Source of the DNA: Albophoma yamanashiensis
Lineage: Eukaryota; Ascomycota; Sordariomycetes; Hypocreales; Ophiocordycipitaceae
NCBI GenBank assembly: GCA_001600555.1
Contig: BCKH01000002.1
Span: 2,955,964-3,019,963, forward strand
Length of the DNA: 64,000 bases
Direction: 5' to 3'
This document shows positions 54,577 through 64,000 of the stretch, one piece after another; positions within the stretch are counted from its first letter, which is position 1, and every line of letters starts with the position of its first letter. The notes beneath the pieces are model-generated. The model worked only from the letters and a program-made list of their open reading frames with translations, made no database searches and was not told where the DNA came from. The translations under genes and the position numbers were made by a program.

Positions 54577-57162
54577 TCAAAGCCCCTTTTCTCTATGCCC
54601 GACGACCCTGGCAAACGAGTCGAAGGACATCGTCATCGAATGACGGCCAGCCGTCTTGCTGCGCAGGTGGTCGTCGTAATCCAGCATCTCCTTGTAGGGG
54701 ACCTTGGCCACGATCTCAACCATGCGAGTCGTCGACCTCTTGCCCCTGAGCGACGTCACCGACTCATACGGGTCGGGCGGCGCGTAGATCTTGGATGCAT
54801 CGATGAGCTCGTCCCCTGTTGATTCCGCCGACCGGTCCTTGACCTCGAGGATGTGGCCACCGGCCCCGGCCGTGATATCGTGCTGCACCGTGCCGGCCGC
54901 TGCCTCTGGGCACGTTATGTGCGTCAGCATGATGGGCTCCAGCATCCCAATCTGGCTCTTGTCAAAGGCGTCCCGGAGAGCCGACTGCACGGCCGCCCTG
55001 GCTACGCTGCTGAAATGCCCACCCGTTGGACTCTCAAGCGCGTCCTCCGACGTGTCCAGCGTAATCTTGACGTGACACTTGTGAACTGGAGACGCTCGTC
55101 GTGGCCCCCGGGCCAGGCCAGCAATGGCTCCATTCAGGAGCTGGTGCCGAGCTTCCTCGACATCAAATGGCAGCGCAGCGGGGTCCCCTGACACGGGTAT
55201 GTCGATCTGATAGATGTTCCCGTCTCTCTCGGTGCCATGCTCCAGAAAACTCTCGTACTCGTGCTCCTCAATTGGTTCCAGCACGACGGTGCAGGCAGCC
55301 TTCCCAGGCTTGCTGGCGATCGGGCGATCGAGCACGGTGTGGTGTGGCGTGGTTGGTGTCGTCACGCACTCCTTGTAGTCGACCTCGATTTGTCCGAATT
55401 CGGCATCTATCTTGTGCTTTTGCCTCATGTTGTACAGAGACACATCCAGGTGCAGCTTTCCCATTCCCTGGATGGTGAATTGCTCCGTCTTTGGATCGCG
55501 ACTCCACCGCAGACTAGGATCCTCGCGAGATGCGTTTTCCAGCGCCACCTGCAGCTGCTGTGCGGCCACGTTTCCGTATGGGTCAACCTGCAGGAAAGCA
55601 ACCGGAGGCGGAATCTCAGGTGGTCGGACCTGGATATGGCGGAGGCTCTCGACAACGGGCTTCGCGTTGGTGGTGGTAATTAGCGTGTCCCCGCTTCGTG
55701 CTTGCTTAAGTCCCCTCAGAGCACCGATCTGCCCGACATGGAGATCGTGTACGTCCTCGGTTTTTGACGCCGAGATTTGTAGTATCCCCATGGGCCGCTC
55801 CTGGACCGAGAGGCTGGTATTGAAGGAGGACGCGTTGCGCGTCAACGTCCCGTGATAGACTCGTACATAGCTGATGACGCCCTCCTTTGGGTGGTTGAAG
55901 ACCTTGAACACGGACGCTACTGAGGCAACGTTGCTGCGCGCCCCCTTCTTGTCCTTGTCCTTGAGCAGCTTCTCGAGTTGGTGCTTTGCAGGGCCAACCC
56001 TGACCTCCACATCAGGCCGCTCTGATGGGTTCGGCAAGTATTGCGTGATTGCATCCATTAGCGGCTCGACTCCGATGTGACGGAAGCTGGATCCTGCAAA
56101 CACCGGAATTACGTCGCCCTCACCACTCTGGATTGCTCTTCTGATACCTTGCTTCAGAAGGGACCCTGGAATATCGGGATTTTCCGCCAGAAACTCGTCC
56201 ATGACGGCATCGTCAAAGTCGGCGAGACCCTCGATCAAGCGTTGCCTGGCGAGTCGCATTTCGTCAAGAAGACCCTGATTTGACCCGGAAAGCAGCGCCT
56301 GCAGCTCCTTCGGTCCGTATCGAGTCTTCTGCCGTTCAGATTTCCACCGGTACCCTACGCCGTCGATAACGTCGATGACGCCGACGAAGTCCTCCTTGTC
56401 CCACCAGGGTATCTGGCAGACGAGCGGCCAGCCCTTTAGCCTCGTGCCAATCTCGAGGACCGCTTTCTTGAATGATGCACCCTCACGGTCTAGCTTGTTG
56501 CAGTACACGATGCGCGGGATCTTGAACTCGTGCGCGGAGCCCCAGACGCGCTCGGTGTGCGCCTCGACGCCTTTGACGGAGTCTATGATGCAGACGGCGC
56601 CGTCGAGGATCGGCAGACATCGGTCCACCTCGAACCTGAAATCCTGATGGCCTGGAGTGTCAATCAAGTTGACCGTCTTCGGCTGGGTGCCTGGCGGACA
56701 GTCCGCGGGCAATGGCCAGTGGAAAGTGATGGCGGCTGACTGAATGGTAATGCCTCGCTCCCTCTCAAGCTCCAGGAAGTCCGTCACAGTGTTTCCAGAG
56801 TCGACATCTGCCGTGCGTCGTTAACATTTTGATGGCGAATGTGAAGTAGCATCGAGCTTACCTCCAACTCTGTGTGTAACACCGCTATAGTAGAGCATGC
56901 GCTCTGTTGTTGTAGTTTTCCCCTGGGGTTCGTCAGCCACAGCCGCATATTTTAAATCGAGAGGAACTCAGCGTACAGCATCGACGTGAGCAATGATGCC
57001 GATGTTGCGGATATCCTCGAGCCGAGTCTCACGATGGACACTGCCCTGGCTGTACAGCCGCCGTCTGTCTAGCGCTGCTTGGAAAGCCACACAACTTCTT
57101 CCTGCTGTAAAGACACGCCCTGGCGCGGGTGTCGCCCTGCGGACGAGAGTCAGGACGATCAT
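54577..57162 (-). CDS. MEF2: Mitochondrial elongation factor G2 / ribosome-releasing factor 2 (MEF2)
   Basis: Exons 57162-56977, 56922-56862 and 56807-54577 give 825 aa. The protein is a translational GTPase that, with the recycling factor, splits mitochondrial ribosomes after termination. An Arg-rich presequence covers about residues 1-40. GTPase motifs are AHVDAGKTTTTERM (G1, formed across the first splice), RERGITIQSAAITF (G2), DTPGHQDF (G3) and NKLDRE (G4). Domains II to V follow, with FTIQGMGKLHLDV and the C-terminal VEIVAKVPYKEMLDYDDHLR characteristic of EF-G. The long insert after G4 and the overall text fit MEF2/EF-G2 rather than the elongation factor MEF1. Introns are both 54 nt. Divergent promoter with TVP15. 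Confidence 0.95.
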
Positions 57163-57721
57163 GTCGACGAAGAGCTACGGCTCATCCAAAGCATCCTGTC
57201 GTTCGATGCGAGATTCAGCACCCTGCACAGTCCAGTCCCGGCCCTTGGCGGCAGACAGCAGAGCCGTGCAGATGAATTGCCTGCCAATTGTTGGCTGAGC
57301 ATACGAATAGAAGCCCTTTGTTAGACAAATTGTCTATTATTGGGTACGTCGAAGACTCGAAGCTCCCCGTCCCGGCAGAACTGAAACTGGCTGGTCGCAG
57401 TTCTCACTCCGCCTTTGGCAGGCGGTGACGGAGTGCTGTGGCGGCAAGGGGGTGCGCCCGCTGGCTGACGCCCTCAGCGCTGCTCGTTGCGGAAAACAGC
57501 TTAGCTTCCGGTGGAGGCCATCGCAGCCCCCTACGAGCCATACGTCAGTCTCAACGTAACGCCTGCCGTCGACTTTTCACCTGCCAACCGAGTCTCGCGA
57601 CACGCAACCCACCGTCATCATCCAGCATCGCGCTTCGACAGCCGCCTTCACCTCCTCCGCGACCTAGTCCCCGCCCTCTCCTCTCTTGCCGTCGCACCCT
57701 CCTTGCCCGCAATCAGCAACC
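57163..57721. promoter_or_regulatory. Divergent MEF2/TVP15 promoter
   Basis: 559 bp between divergent starts. The TVP15 side (from about 57560) is CT-rich leader. No defined box beyond this. Confidence 0.35.
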
Positions 57722-58410
57722 ATGGAGCTTTCCGACATCTTGTACGTCATTCCGAACTCGCCGCACCCATTGAACGAAATAACTGACGCCTTGCGCCTTT
57801 GCTTACAGCCGTATTGTGAACTTGGTCGTCGCCGCTATTACCGTCCTCGGCGGTATCGCGCAGATTTTCGGCTTCAAGCTGTACGTTTAGACCTCCGATT
57901 GACCCCGGCGAGCTGCGGCGCCAAGATCGATACTTTTTCGAGCCCGGATGCGCATTCTTGCCGCAGACCCCGGATGCATCGCTAACTCTCAAACTGCAGT
58001 CAGACGATTGTCGTGGGAGCTTACATGATACTTTTCGGCCTTTCCATTGCGCTCCTGGGTATGGCCCTCCCCATCAGCCATGGACGCCAGGTTCTGGGCG
58101 CTGACACGACGCAGAATTCCAGATCCCTCCTCAGATTTCGCGATATGCTTCCTTCCTCTTCTCCTTCATCGGGCGAGGTGTCTGTAAGTATTCAGAGCTC
58201 CACGTCCTAATAAATTGACCCTAATCACCCGCAGTCTACATCTTTATCGGCTCCCTGCTCCTCGGCTCCATGGTCATCCAGAACATCGCCGGTGGCATTG
58301 TCGGCATCATTGGCATCGGCTACGTTGTTCTCGAGTTCGTCCCCGCCATCGAGACTCCTAGCAACATGCGCGAGGCCGACAACGCCGGCTGGGGCGCCGA
58401 GCAGGTCTAA
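57722..58410 (+). CDS. TVP15: Golgi/endosome membrane protein TVP15 (COPI-associated)
   Basis: Five exons, 57722-57741, 57809-57880, 58000-58058, 58115-58183 and 58235-58410, give 131 aa. The reconstructed protein starts MELSDIFRIVNLVVAAI and has four hydrophobic spans: IVNLVVAAITVLGGIAQIF, IVVGAYMILFGLSIALL, FLFSFIGRGVFYIFIGSLLL and GGIVGIIGIGYVVLEFV. It ends in a polar tail PSNMREADNAGWGAEQV. This is the TVP15/COPI-associated family of small tetraspanning vesicle proteins of the late Golgi. Only one ordering of splice sites preserves the spans and frame. The gene is intron-dense for its size: four introns of 51-119 nt in 396 coding bases. Confidence 0.93.
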
Positions 58411-58800
58411 ACAAGCCGTCTGCAGCTGTTTCCAGAATGCGGCGCCATTGGCCTTGCGCTGGCCTCGAGAAGCTTCAATCCCGCCGACAAGTTACAGACC
58501 GCCACGCGAGCGATCGCTCCGGAGCCGGGATATTGAAAAGATGACTGGCAGAATAGATGCCTTCAAGACATGTACTTTTCCGACATGAGAGATGAACGGT
58601 AGTTGGACGAGGGGTAAGGAGGTACCAGGTAGATGCCACCAGGCTTCAATTGCTACATGCTACAGTAGGGGCTATAGTCGCAATGCTGAGGCACTCTTCG
58701 CAACCCAAGGTCTCGTGTGGTTAAATGTGGTTAAAATTACTTGGCGTCTCATCTTATCCCATGCTCCGTAATATTCGTACAGCCCTCCTGCCATCTACCA
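58411..58800. other. Convergent intergenic, no gene seen
   Basis: The 3' regions of TVP15 and the LEA-like gene. Confidence 0.5.
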
Positions 58801-59112
58801 CTAAGACTTTCGAGGCTCCTCTTTTGCCTCTGTTGACTTCCACTGCCCTGCGCTCTCGACGCCCTGGGCCACACTGCCTACCCCATTCTCAATGCCCGTC
58901 CCAATGGACCCCAGTGCGTCCCCAACCGGCTTGCCCGTCTCGCCAGTCGCGCTGGAGATGGTGTTGCCCACACCTCGCGTCGCTGCGCCCGTGACGGTAC
59001 CCGCGGTGCGCGACGCCGCGCCGATGGTATTGCCTAGCGTGCTTGTGACGAACTTGGCGGCGCCGGTGGCCTTGTCTCCGATGGTATTGGCGTTGTCGCT
59101 GTTGGTCGACAT
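58801..59112 (-). CDS. Small LEA-like hydrophilic Gly/Ala/Thr-rich protein
   Basis: A single exon of 103 aa without a signal peptide or membrane span. It is built of degenerate 11-residue-like units rich in Gly, Ala, Thr, Val and Ser (GAAKFVTSTLGNTIGAASR, GTVTGAATRGVGNTIS, GIENGVGSVAQGVESAG), with no Cys and a charged end (KSTEAKEEPRKS). The pattern resembles group-3 LEA or stress-protectant proteins, which are disordered in water and fold to amphipathic helices on drying or on membranes. Similar short proteins are common in filamentous ascomycetes and are often conidial or stress-induced; that is inference here. The frame is bounded by a clean ATG and a TAG and is the only frame with this regular composition. 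Confidence 0.7.
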   Translation of the reverse strand: MSTNSDNANTIGDKATGAAKFVTSTLGNTIGAASRTAGTVTGAATRGVGNTISSATGETGKPVGDALGSIGTGIENGVGSVAQGVESAGQWKSTEAKEEPRKS

Positions 59113-59571
59113 GGTTGCGATGTGTACTTGCTTGATATTTTGCCTGGCAGCGTAGTGAGGTATCAGATGGCGGTCAATTCTAGAACGAAACCCAATGTGA
59201 AATGTATGTTAAGACTTGTATGCCCTGGGCAGTTGGATCAGATATTTATGAAGTTGAGTTGGACGTGGCTGAACTGTCCCTCTGTCGTGATCGCGTCAAT
59301 CCCCTATGACGTCACTGTGATGTAGCTGAGCTCCATCGCCTCTCGTTTCGCCGGTTTGATCTTCGATTCTCTCTCCACATTGCTGTCTGAAATGTGGCGA
59401 GGCACGATGGCAAAGAGGGGGTATCGAGGGAATCCAGGAACCTCCCGATGTGTCTAGCGCCACCTCGAAATAGAGCTTCGGGCGTATCAAACATGGAACT
59501 AACCAGCAATGCAGTTCATCAATTTTCGCTACATGCGTATGACTAACGAGAAAAATGCCGTGCTGCACACC
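59113..59571. other. Intergenic, LEA-like start to DBP7 stop
   Basis: Promoter of the LEA-like gene and the DBP7 3' end. Contains TGACGTCA-like bases (ATGACGTCACTG near 59307-59318), a CRE-type palindrome. No gene seen. Confidence 0.45.
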
Positions 59572-61794
59572 CTATCCAATATTGAATTCATCCGCAAGTC
59601 CCTTCATCAGCATCATGCTCTTCCGCTTGATGACATCGCCTGCGGGCTTCTGCTCCCCATTGCGACCCTTGGAGGCGTCCTTTGGTGGACCTCTCTTTGC
59701 CTTCCTTTCAATACCGGCACCGATGCCTCCTGGCGCCTCTCTCAGACCAAAGCTCTTCGCTACATGCCCTAGATGTAGTTGCGTCATGTCGAAATGCACC
59801 CGCTCATCCTTGACGTGCGTTGCGTATGCTCGTATGTGTGATTTGAAGCCGTTCCTTGCAAGTTCTAATCGCTTTGTGTCGGTTAGGAGGCGTTGCTCAA
59901 AGTGAAGCTGCATCGCCTCTGCCTTGTCATGATACGATTGTCCATCCGCGGGTGTTGCTTGCGTCTCGACAGGGAATTCCAACTTGGACAGCAGGCCTTT
60001 CTTGAGAACCGCCTCGTATGACTGCGCGGAAGAGGATCCAGCCGTCTTCAGAAGTTCAATGTATCCTTCTTCCGAGCCAGGCAGCAGGAAAAGTATAGCG
60101 TCACCCGAGCGTCCCGCTCGCGCTGTTCGACCTACACGGTGTATGTGGTCCGCGAAGCTGAAGGCCGGGTCGTATTCGATGACCAGGTCGACAGATGGGA
60201 TGTCCAGCCCACGCGACGAGACGTCGGTGGTGATCAAGAGAGACGGAGACTTGCAAGCAGAAAACGACCGCAAGGTTGCGGTGCGAACGGGCTGGCTGAG
60301 GGACCCATGCATTCGGTGAATGACAACTTCCGGGCTGGCCGCAGACGTGACGTATGCCGCCTTGGATACTGTCTTGGATATGAGCTCTGCGTCTTTCGAG
60401 TCCGATGAGGGTGCCTCTGAATCATCCGGTTGCCTCATAAGCTCGTAGTGAAAGTCGACGGAGTCGGCGCAAGACATGAAGACGATGGCTTTCATGGTGC
60501 GGCCTCGACGGGAAAAGATCCACTTCAGGTATGAGACTAGCGTGACCAGTCGAAGCTTCGACGGGACGACGGTGTACGACTGGTGTAGTTGCGCCGGCGC
60601 TTTGTGAGCGTCTTCTTCCTTGACCTGCTCGCCGTTGGACTGTTCCGCTGCCAAGAAGGTTGCATCGGCAAGACTCATCTCGCCTAGCTTCTGCACATTC
60701 ATCTTCATCGTGGCAGAACAGAGCACAGTAACTCTCCTCTCCGGTAGCCCGTTGAGAGGAGTTCCTTTCTCCGTCTTCATTACGATGGCGATGTCCCGCA
60801 GCGTAGAGATGACCTTCTTCAGATCCTCCTCAAAGCCTAGGTCCATCAAGCGGTCACCCTCATCCAGAATCAGCCATCGTACCGTGCCCAGATTGAGCGC
60901 CTTGGTATTGTCGAGATGATCGGCTAGTCGACCGGGGGTGGCAACTAGAAAGTTGACACCCTTGCGTATCCTCGCTTTCTCGGCTTTTTTGGACTCTCCG
61001 CCCGTGATGGCAGTGGAGACGAGCCACGGGAAGGGTCGTATGAGCTGCTCGAGGACCGTGTGCACCTGTTTGGCCAGTTCTCGTGTTGGAGAGACGATGA
61101 TGGCAAAGACTCCCGAGTCTCGGTGGATCTGCTGGCTGGCAGCGGAACCACTGAGGAGTAAAACGCGGTGGATTATGGGAAGCAGGTAGGAAAACGTCTT
61201 TCCGGAACCAGTTTCTGCTTGTACAAAGGCATCTGCGCTGCTCGAGAGCAGGTGCGGAATGACCTTTTGCTGAATCGCCGTCGGGTGTTCCATCTTCATC
61301 TTGGCCAGAACTTCCACAAGCCGAGACGAAAGGGTGAGCGATCCGAAGTTGGCAACGTCCGACGGCGCGTTGGACGCCTGCGGTGCTGTCCATTCCTCCT
61401 CATCGGCCGCTGCCGTCGTCGTCTGTGCCGGGTTGAAGGAGAAGAGCCGTGAAATGACCGGGCGAGACCCAGTGGCTTGGGCTGCTGGATGGCCCTTGTG
61501 CTGACCTGCGAACCCGGAGGAGTCGCCATCGTGATCATGCCGCCTTGAGGATCCAGATCGAGGGCCGTTTCTGAAGTCAGAATGGGGAGCGGAGCCCTCA
61601 CCATCGACGCGGCGTCGCTTGGGCGATCTCTGCTCGCTGTCGGCTCCATCGTCGGTTGCCGCAGGACGCGACGCCAGCCGGGCGCTCTTCTCCGCACGTT
61701 TCCTGTCCCGCCATCGTCCGCCTGTGAACTTGACCTGGGGCTTGAAAGGCTGGCTACTCAGCTCAAAGTTCAAGAGCATGCCATCGTCAGCCAT
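59572..61794 (-). CDS. DBP7: DEAD-box ATP-dependent RNA helicase DBP7
   Basis: A single exon of 740 aa from the ATG at 61794; the opening MADDGMLLNFEL is the fungal DBP7 signature, so the upstream in-frame ATG at 61866 is rejected. DBP7 is a nucleolar helicase for 60S ribosome assembly. After a basic, disordered N-terminus of about 145 residues come the helicase motifs: I AETGSGKT (193-200), Ia PTRELAKQ, II DEGD (311-314), III SAT, IV IVFMSCADSVDF, V TTDVSSRGLDIP and VI HRVGRTARAG. DEGD instead of DEAD is the normal motif II in DBP7. The C-terminal extension ends with a basic segment and KSMMLMKGLADEFNIG. No introns and no damage. Confidence 0.96.
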   Translation of the reverse strand: MADDGMLLNFELSSQPFKPQVKFTGGRWRDRKRAEKSARLASRPAATDDGADSEQRSPKRRRVDGEGSAPHSDFRNGPRSGSSRRHDHDGDSSGFAGQHKGHPAAQATGSRPVISRLFSFNPAQTTTAAADEEEWTAPQASNAPSDVANFGSLTLSSRLVEVLAKMKMEHPTAIQQKVIPHLLSSSADAFVQAETGSGKTFSYLLPIIHRVLLLSGSAASQQIHRDSGVFAIIVSPTRELAKQVHTVLEQLIRPFPWLVSTAITGGESKKAEKARIRKGVNFLVATPGRLADHLDNTKALNLGTVRWLILDEGDRLMDLGFEEDLKKVISTLRDIAIVMKTEKGTPLNGLPERRVTVLCSATMKMNVQKLGEMSLADATFLAAEQSNGEQVKEEDAHKAPAQLHQSYTVVPSKLRLVTLVSYLKWIFSRRGRTMKAIVFMSCADSVDFHYELMRQPDDSEAPSSDSKDAELISKTVSKAAYVTSAASPEVVIHRMHGSLSQPVRTATLRSFSACKSPSLLITTDVSSRGLDIPSVDLVIEYDPAFSFADHIHRVGRTARAGRSGDAILFLLPGSEEGYIELLKTAGSSSAQSYEAVLKKGLLSKLEFPVETQATPADGQSYHDKAEAMQLHFEQRLLTDTKRLELARNGFKSHIRAYATHVKDERVHFDMTQLHLGHVAKSFGLREAPGGIGAGIERKAKRGPPKDASKGRNGEQKPAGDVIKRKSMMLMKGLADEFNIG

Positions 61795-62725
61795 TTTTGA
61801 CGTCAAACCTTCTGTTGCAGAAGGTGAGAGGGGGTGGGGCAAGAAGCTCGATCGCGGTCGCAGCAAAAAGCGATGCTCTGGGAATTTTTTTTTCCTTAGC
61901 GGTGTTGTATCGGCAGTCGGCCGCTATCGATAAGATCGATTAGATTCTCCTGGCACTCGCTCCACTTTAAAGGTACCCAGTTGCCATCAAGCCAGTCAAC
62001 GTCAACCAGCGACGCTGGTGCACAGAGCGCACAACAGTCGTTTAGAGTTGTAATGTGTGCATATAATAGATAAAGGTCCTGAACATACCGGATGCGGCAC
62101 ATACTAGACATGGGCGAATTGCATGTGAGCCAAAGAGAGCGAGTCCCGTATGTTTGATGAAGTTGGTCCGCCCGCTTCGCTTCCTTTCAACCTAGGAGTA
62201 TTGGAGGGAAGAGTCAGATGGAGCATTCGTAACACCCCAGTGGCAGATCGAGAATGGGGCTGCTATGTTGGTAAAGGTCGCCGCTGTTCTTTGACTTGTT
62301 CGCGCGCCCCCGGGGGGGAGGGGTCTCGGGAACGGGCTTCGGCCACATTTTCTATGCCGTCAGGGGGTATAACAGCACGATTCCTCAAGTGCACGGTTGT
62401 GTGATCTGCACTTCTCACGATATTATAGCACAGCCTGGCTTGCCTCAGAATAGATGCCATGGCCGACCGTAGCGCTCTAGCCTTGTGGAGTCGTAAGCGC
62501 TTGGAATACACCCCTTGCAATAGCGGATCAATTCCACAGTCAGTTCCAATAGAAGCCAGACGTTATTATTAGTTCCTTAGTCAGCTGACATTTGTATCCT
62601 CGACAAACAGTTGAGATTGAGAACCGGCAACCTTTAAATCTGAACGATCCGCCTACTTCCGCCTTTCTTTTCTTCCAATCTAGGGCCTATCTTTTATCAT
62701 ATCACGACGACTTGCACCGTGAGCC
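61795..62725. promoter_or_regulatory. Divergent DBP7/GNAT-like promoter
   Basis: 931 bp between divergent starts, with a run of T near 61888-61897 and a G/C block (about 62306-62335). No gene or clear binding site seen. Confidence 0.35.
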
Positions 62726-63529
62726 ATGGATATTCAAGCGAACCTGCTATCTCGATACGAGATCCGTGTACTAGAGCCTAAGCATCTTGAATGGGCCTCA
62801 TCGATTTTCATCCACAGCAACATCTTCCATTCACCCGTATGGCCGGTTCTGTATCCCGAAAATAAGACGCGGCGGGCATACGACGGGTTCAAGAACGCGA
62901 CATACCTGGTTAAGCATCAAATTGACTCTGGATACTCTCTTGGAGTATTTGACAAGGAGTACCGATTCAAACGGCAGGAGTCTGCCGCGACGGACGGCGC
63001 TCTCTACTGGGATACATCCGATGAAAGCGCCGACTCAGCCAAGCTGCTCGAGCAGATGGACTTTCCGCTCGTATCCATCGCCCTCGCCTACGACGGTTAC
63101 AATGCCTTGGATATGGATAAGATGGCCGGGCTAAAGAGGGTTTTCCCCCATTTCGGCCTCTTCTACGATACCCTCGCAGCAAGGGATGAGCGCGATACGC
63201 AGGCATGGCAAGCCAAAGGACCAGGCGAGGTGCTTATGCGCAACGCGACAAGCACGCGATTCGATTACGAGGGCAAGGGGATCATGAAGGCGCAGGCGCA
63301 ATACATGATGCGCAAGGCGGCGGGCAAGGGTTTCCGAGGGATCCAGATCGAATGTTTCGCGGATGCGGTGAACTACGTCTGGAGCAACCCGCCAGCACCG
63401 TTCCGGGGCGAGGTGGTGAGCGAGTTCCACACTATGACCTACGAGGAGACAAATGAACAGGGGGACACGGTGCATCCTTGGCGACCAGCGGATCAGCGGG
63501 CGACTAAAGTCTATTGCTTTTTGAAGTAG
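62726..63529 (+). CDS. GNAT-like N-acetyltransferase-fold protein
   Basis: An uninterrupted frame of 267 aa. The text resembles a fungal GNAT-fold family: VLEPKHLEWASSIFIHSNIF near the start, FPLVSIALAYDGYNALDMDK in the middle, then RNATSTRFDYEGKGIMKAQA, which supplies the R/Q-x-x-G-x-G/A-type acetyl-CoA loop (YEGKGI) and the following helix, and GFRGIQIECFADAVNYVWSN. No signal peptide or membrane span. The substrate cannot be guessed; the assignment rests on the loop-helix motif and overall layout, so a related uncharacterised family is possible. The ATG at 62726 follows an AT-rich leader in GAGCCATGG context. Confidence 0.7.
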   Translation: MDIQANLLSRYEIRVLEPKHLEWASSIFIHSNIFHSPVWPVLYPENKTRRAYDGFKNATYLVKHQIDSGYSLGVFDKEYRFKRQESAATDGALYWDTSDESADSAKLLEQMDFPLVSIALAYDGYNALDMDKMAGLKRVFPHFGLFYDTLAARDERDTQAWQAKGPGEVLMRNATSTRFDYEGKGIMKAQAQYMMRKAAGKGFRGIQIECFADAVNYVWSNPPAPFRGEVVSEFHTMTYEETNEQGDTVHPWRPADQRATKVYCFLK

Positions 63530-64000
63530 AGTGAACTGTGCCAGGGAGTCTTATAAAGTGCAAAGTTGACCTAAGGAACACACGAGCGATATTGACCCTG
63601 GACCGACGTGCGAAGGCGGAGTACTTGGTGAAAATGGTTCTAGAGAGATTTGGAGCTTGTTTTGTGAGCTCGGGCTTAGCGATGGGATGTCACGGGTGAA
63701 GAGATAGCTTGTTTAGAACAAAGTATCCTACTTTGTCGGGGCAACCCGTCACACCCATGATTGCGGGTCCAGGTACGGGGCTCCAAGGGAGTGGATTAAA
63801 GGATCAGAAACATAAAAGGGAGTTGTTTTCCGTATGATCAGATGGACAGCAGCGTCGACAACACACATACACAGGGCTACGTAGTTCAATGGAAGAATTC
63901 GTGGCCCCAACCTTCTGACGATGAGATCGTCATATCATTGATGCGTCTTGTGAAAGATGAAGTAAACTTGTTGGTGCTTTATCGTAAGCACACGTTCTTT
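63530..64000. other. 3' flank to window end, no gene seen
   Basis: Downstream region of the GNAT-like gene. No supportable coding or RNA feature up to the edge. Confidence 0.5.

Noticed and set aside
61795..61866. Earlier DBP7 start
   Set aside because: MADDGMLLNF at 61794 is the conserved DBP7 N-terminus; the upstream 24 residues are not family-like.
1..64000. Secondary-metabolite gene cluster
   Set aside because: No PKS, NRPS, terpene cyclase, P450 or pathway regulator is present; the genes are unlinked housekeeping functions.

Overview
The window is nuclear DNA of a filamentous ascomycete (Pezizomycotina; most likely Sordariomycetes, probably Hypocreales). The evidence is many 46-120 nt introns with GTANGT donors, CTAAC/CTGAC branch points and YAG acceptors, GC-rich coding sequence, pyrimidine-rich leaders, and orthologues whose lengths and sequence fit that group (143-aa AP-2 sigma, 151-aa RAD6, 923-aa conventional kinesin, 1011-aa NMA111). 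I saw no tRNA, rRNA, CRISPR array or intact transposon. Single Ns at 21504, 21509 and 46640 and a poly-C/N gap at 40502-40522 mark a draft assembly. Gene models were spliced by hand, and each intact spliced model closes to a multiple of three.

Layout. 1-9.6 kb (+): a 5'-truncated COG0523 (CobW-type) metal-trafficking GTPase, the CCR4-NOT subunit NOT2, a Cue1-like ER ubiquitin-pathway protein and a long J-domain protein. 10.9-20.8 kb (+): a small Myb/SANT protein, the HtrA-like nuclear protease NMA111, the ESCRT regulator IST1, and a CCHC zinc-knuckle protein whose frame is interrupted by one TAG. 21.0-26.1 kb: AP-2 sigma (-) divergent from a large BRE4-like membrane protein (+).

26-33 kb is a gene-poor, accessory-looking stretch. 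It holds an orphan single-TM protein, an ankyrin-repeat gene broken by a single TAA, and an open frame from a fungal-only family with no visible start. Conserved genes resume with SPT3 (-) and PPM1 (-). A 2.2-kb spacer with a protein-kinase C-lobe relic follows, then a six-TM membrane protein (+). 40.8-50.2 kb: conventional kinesin (-), RAD6 (-) divergent from mitochondrial acetyl-CoA acetyltransferase (+), and CSN12 (+). 51.0-63.5 kb: a GPI-type SUN-family wall protein (-), mitochondrial EF-G2/MEF2 (-) divergent from TVP15 (+), a small LEA-like protein (-), the DEAD-box helicase DBP7 (-), and a GNAT-like protein (+).

The genes are mostly unlinked housekeeping functions: mRNA turnover, SAGA transcription, ubiquitin, vesicle traffic, mitochondrial translation and ribosome assembly. 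There is no biosynthetic cluster. The most unusual signals are the in-frame TAG in the zinc-knuckle gene, the one-codon inactivation of the ankyrin gene, the relic-rich 26-33 kb segment, and several introns that are multiples of three without stops.
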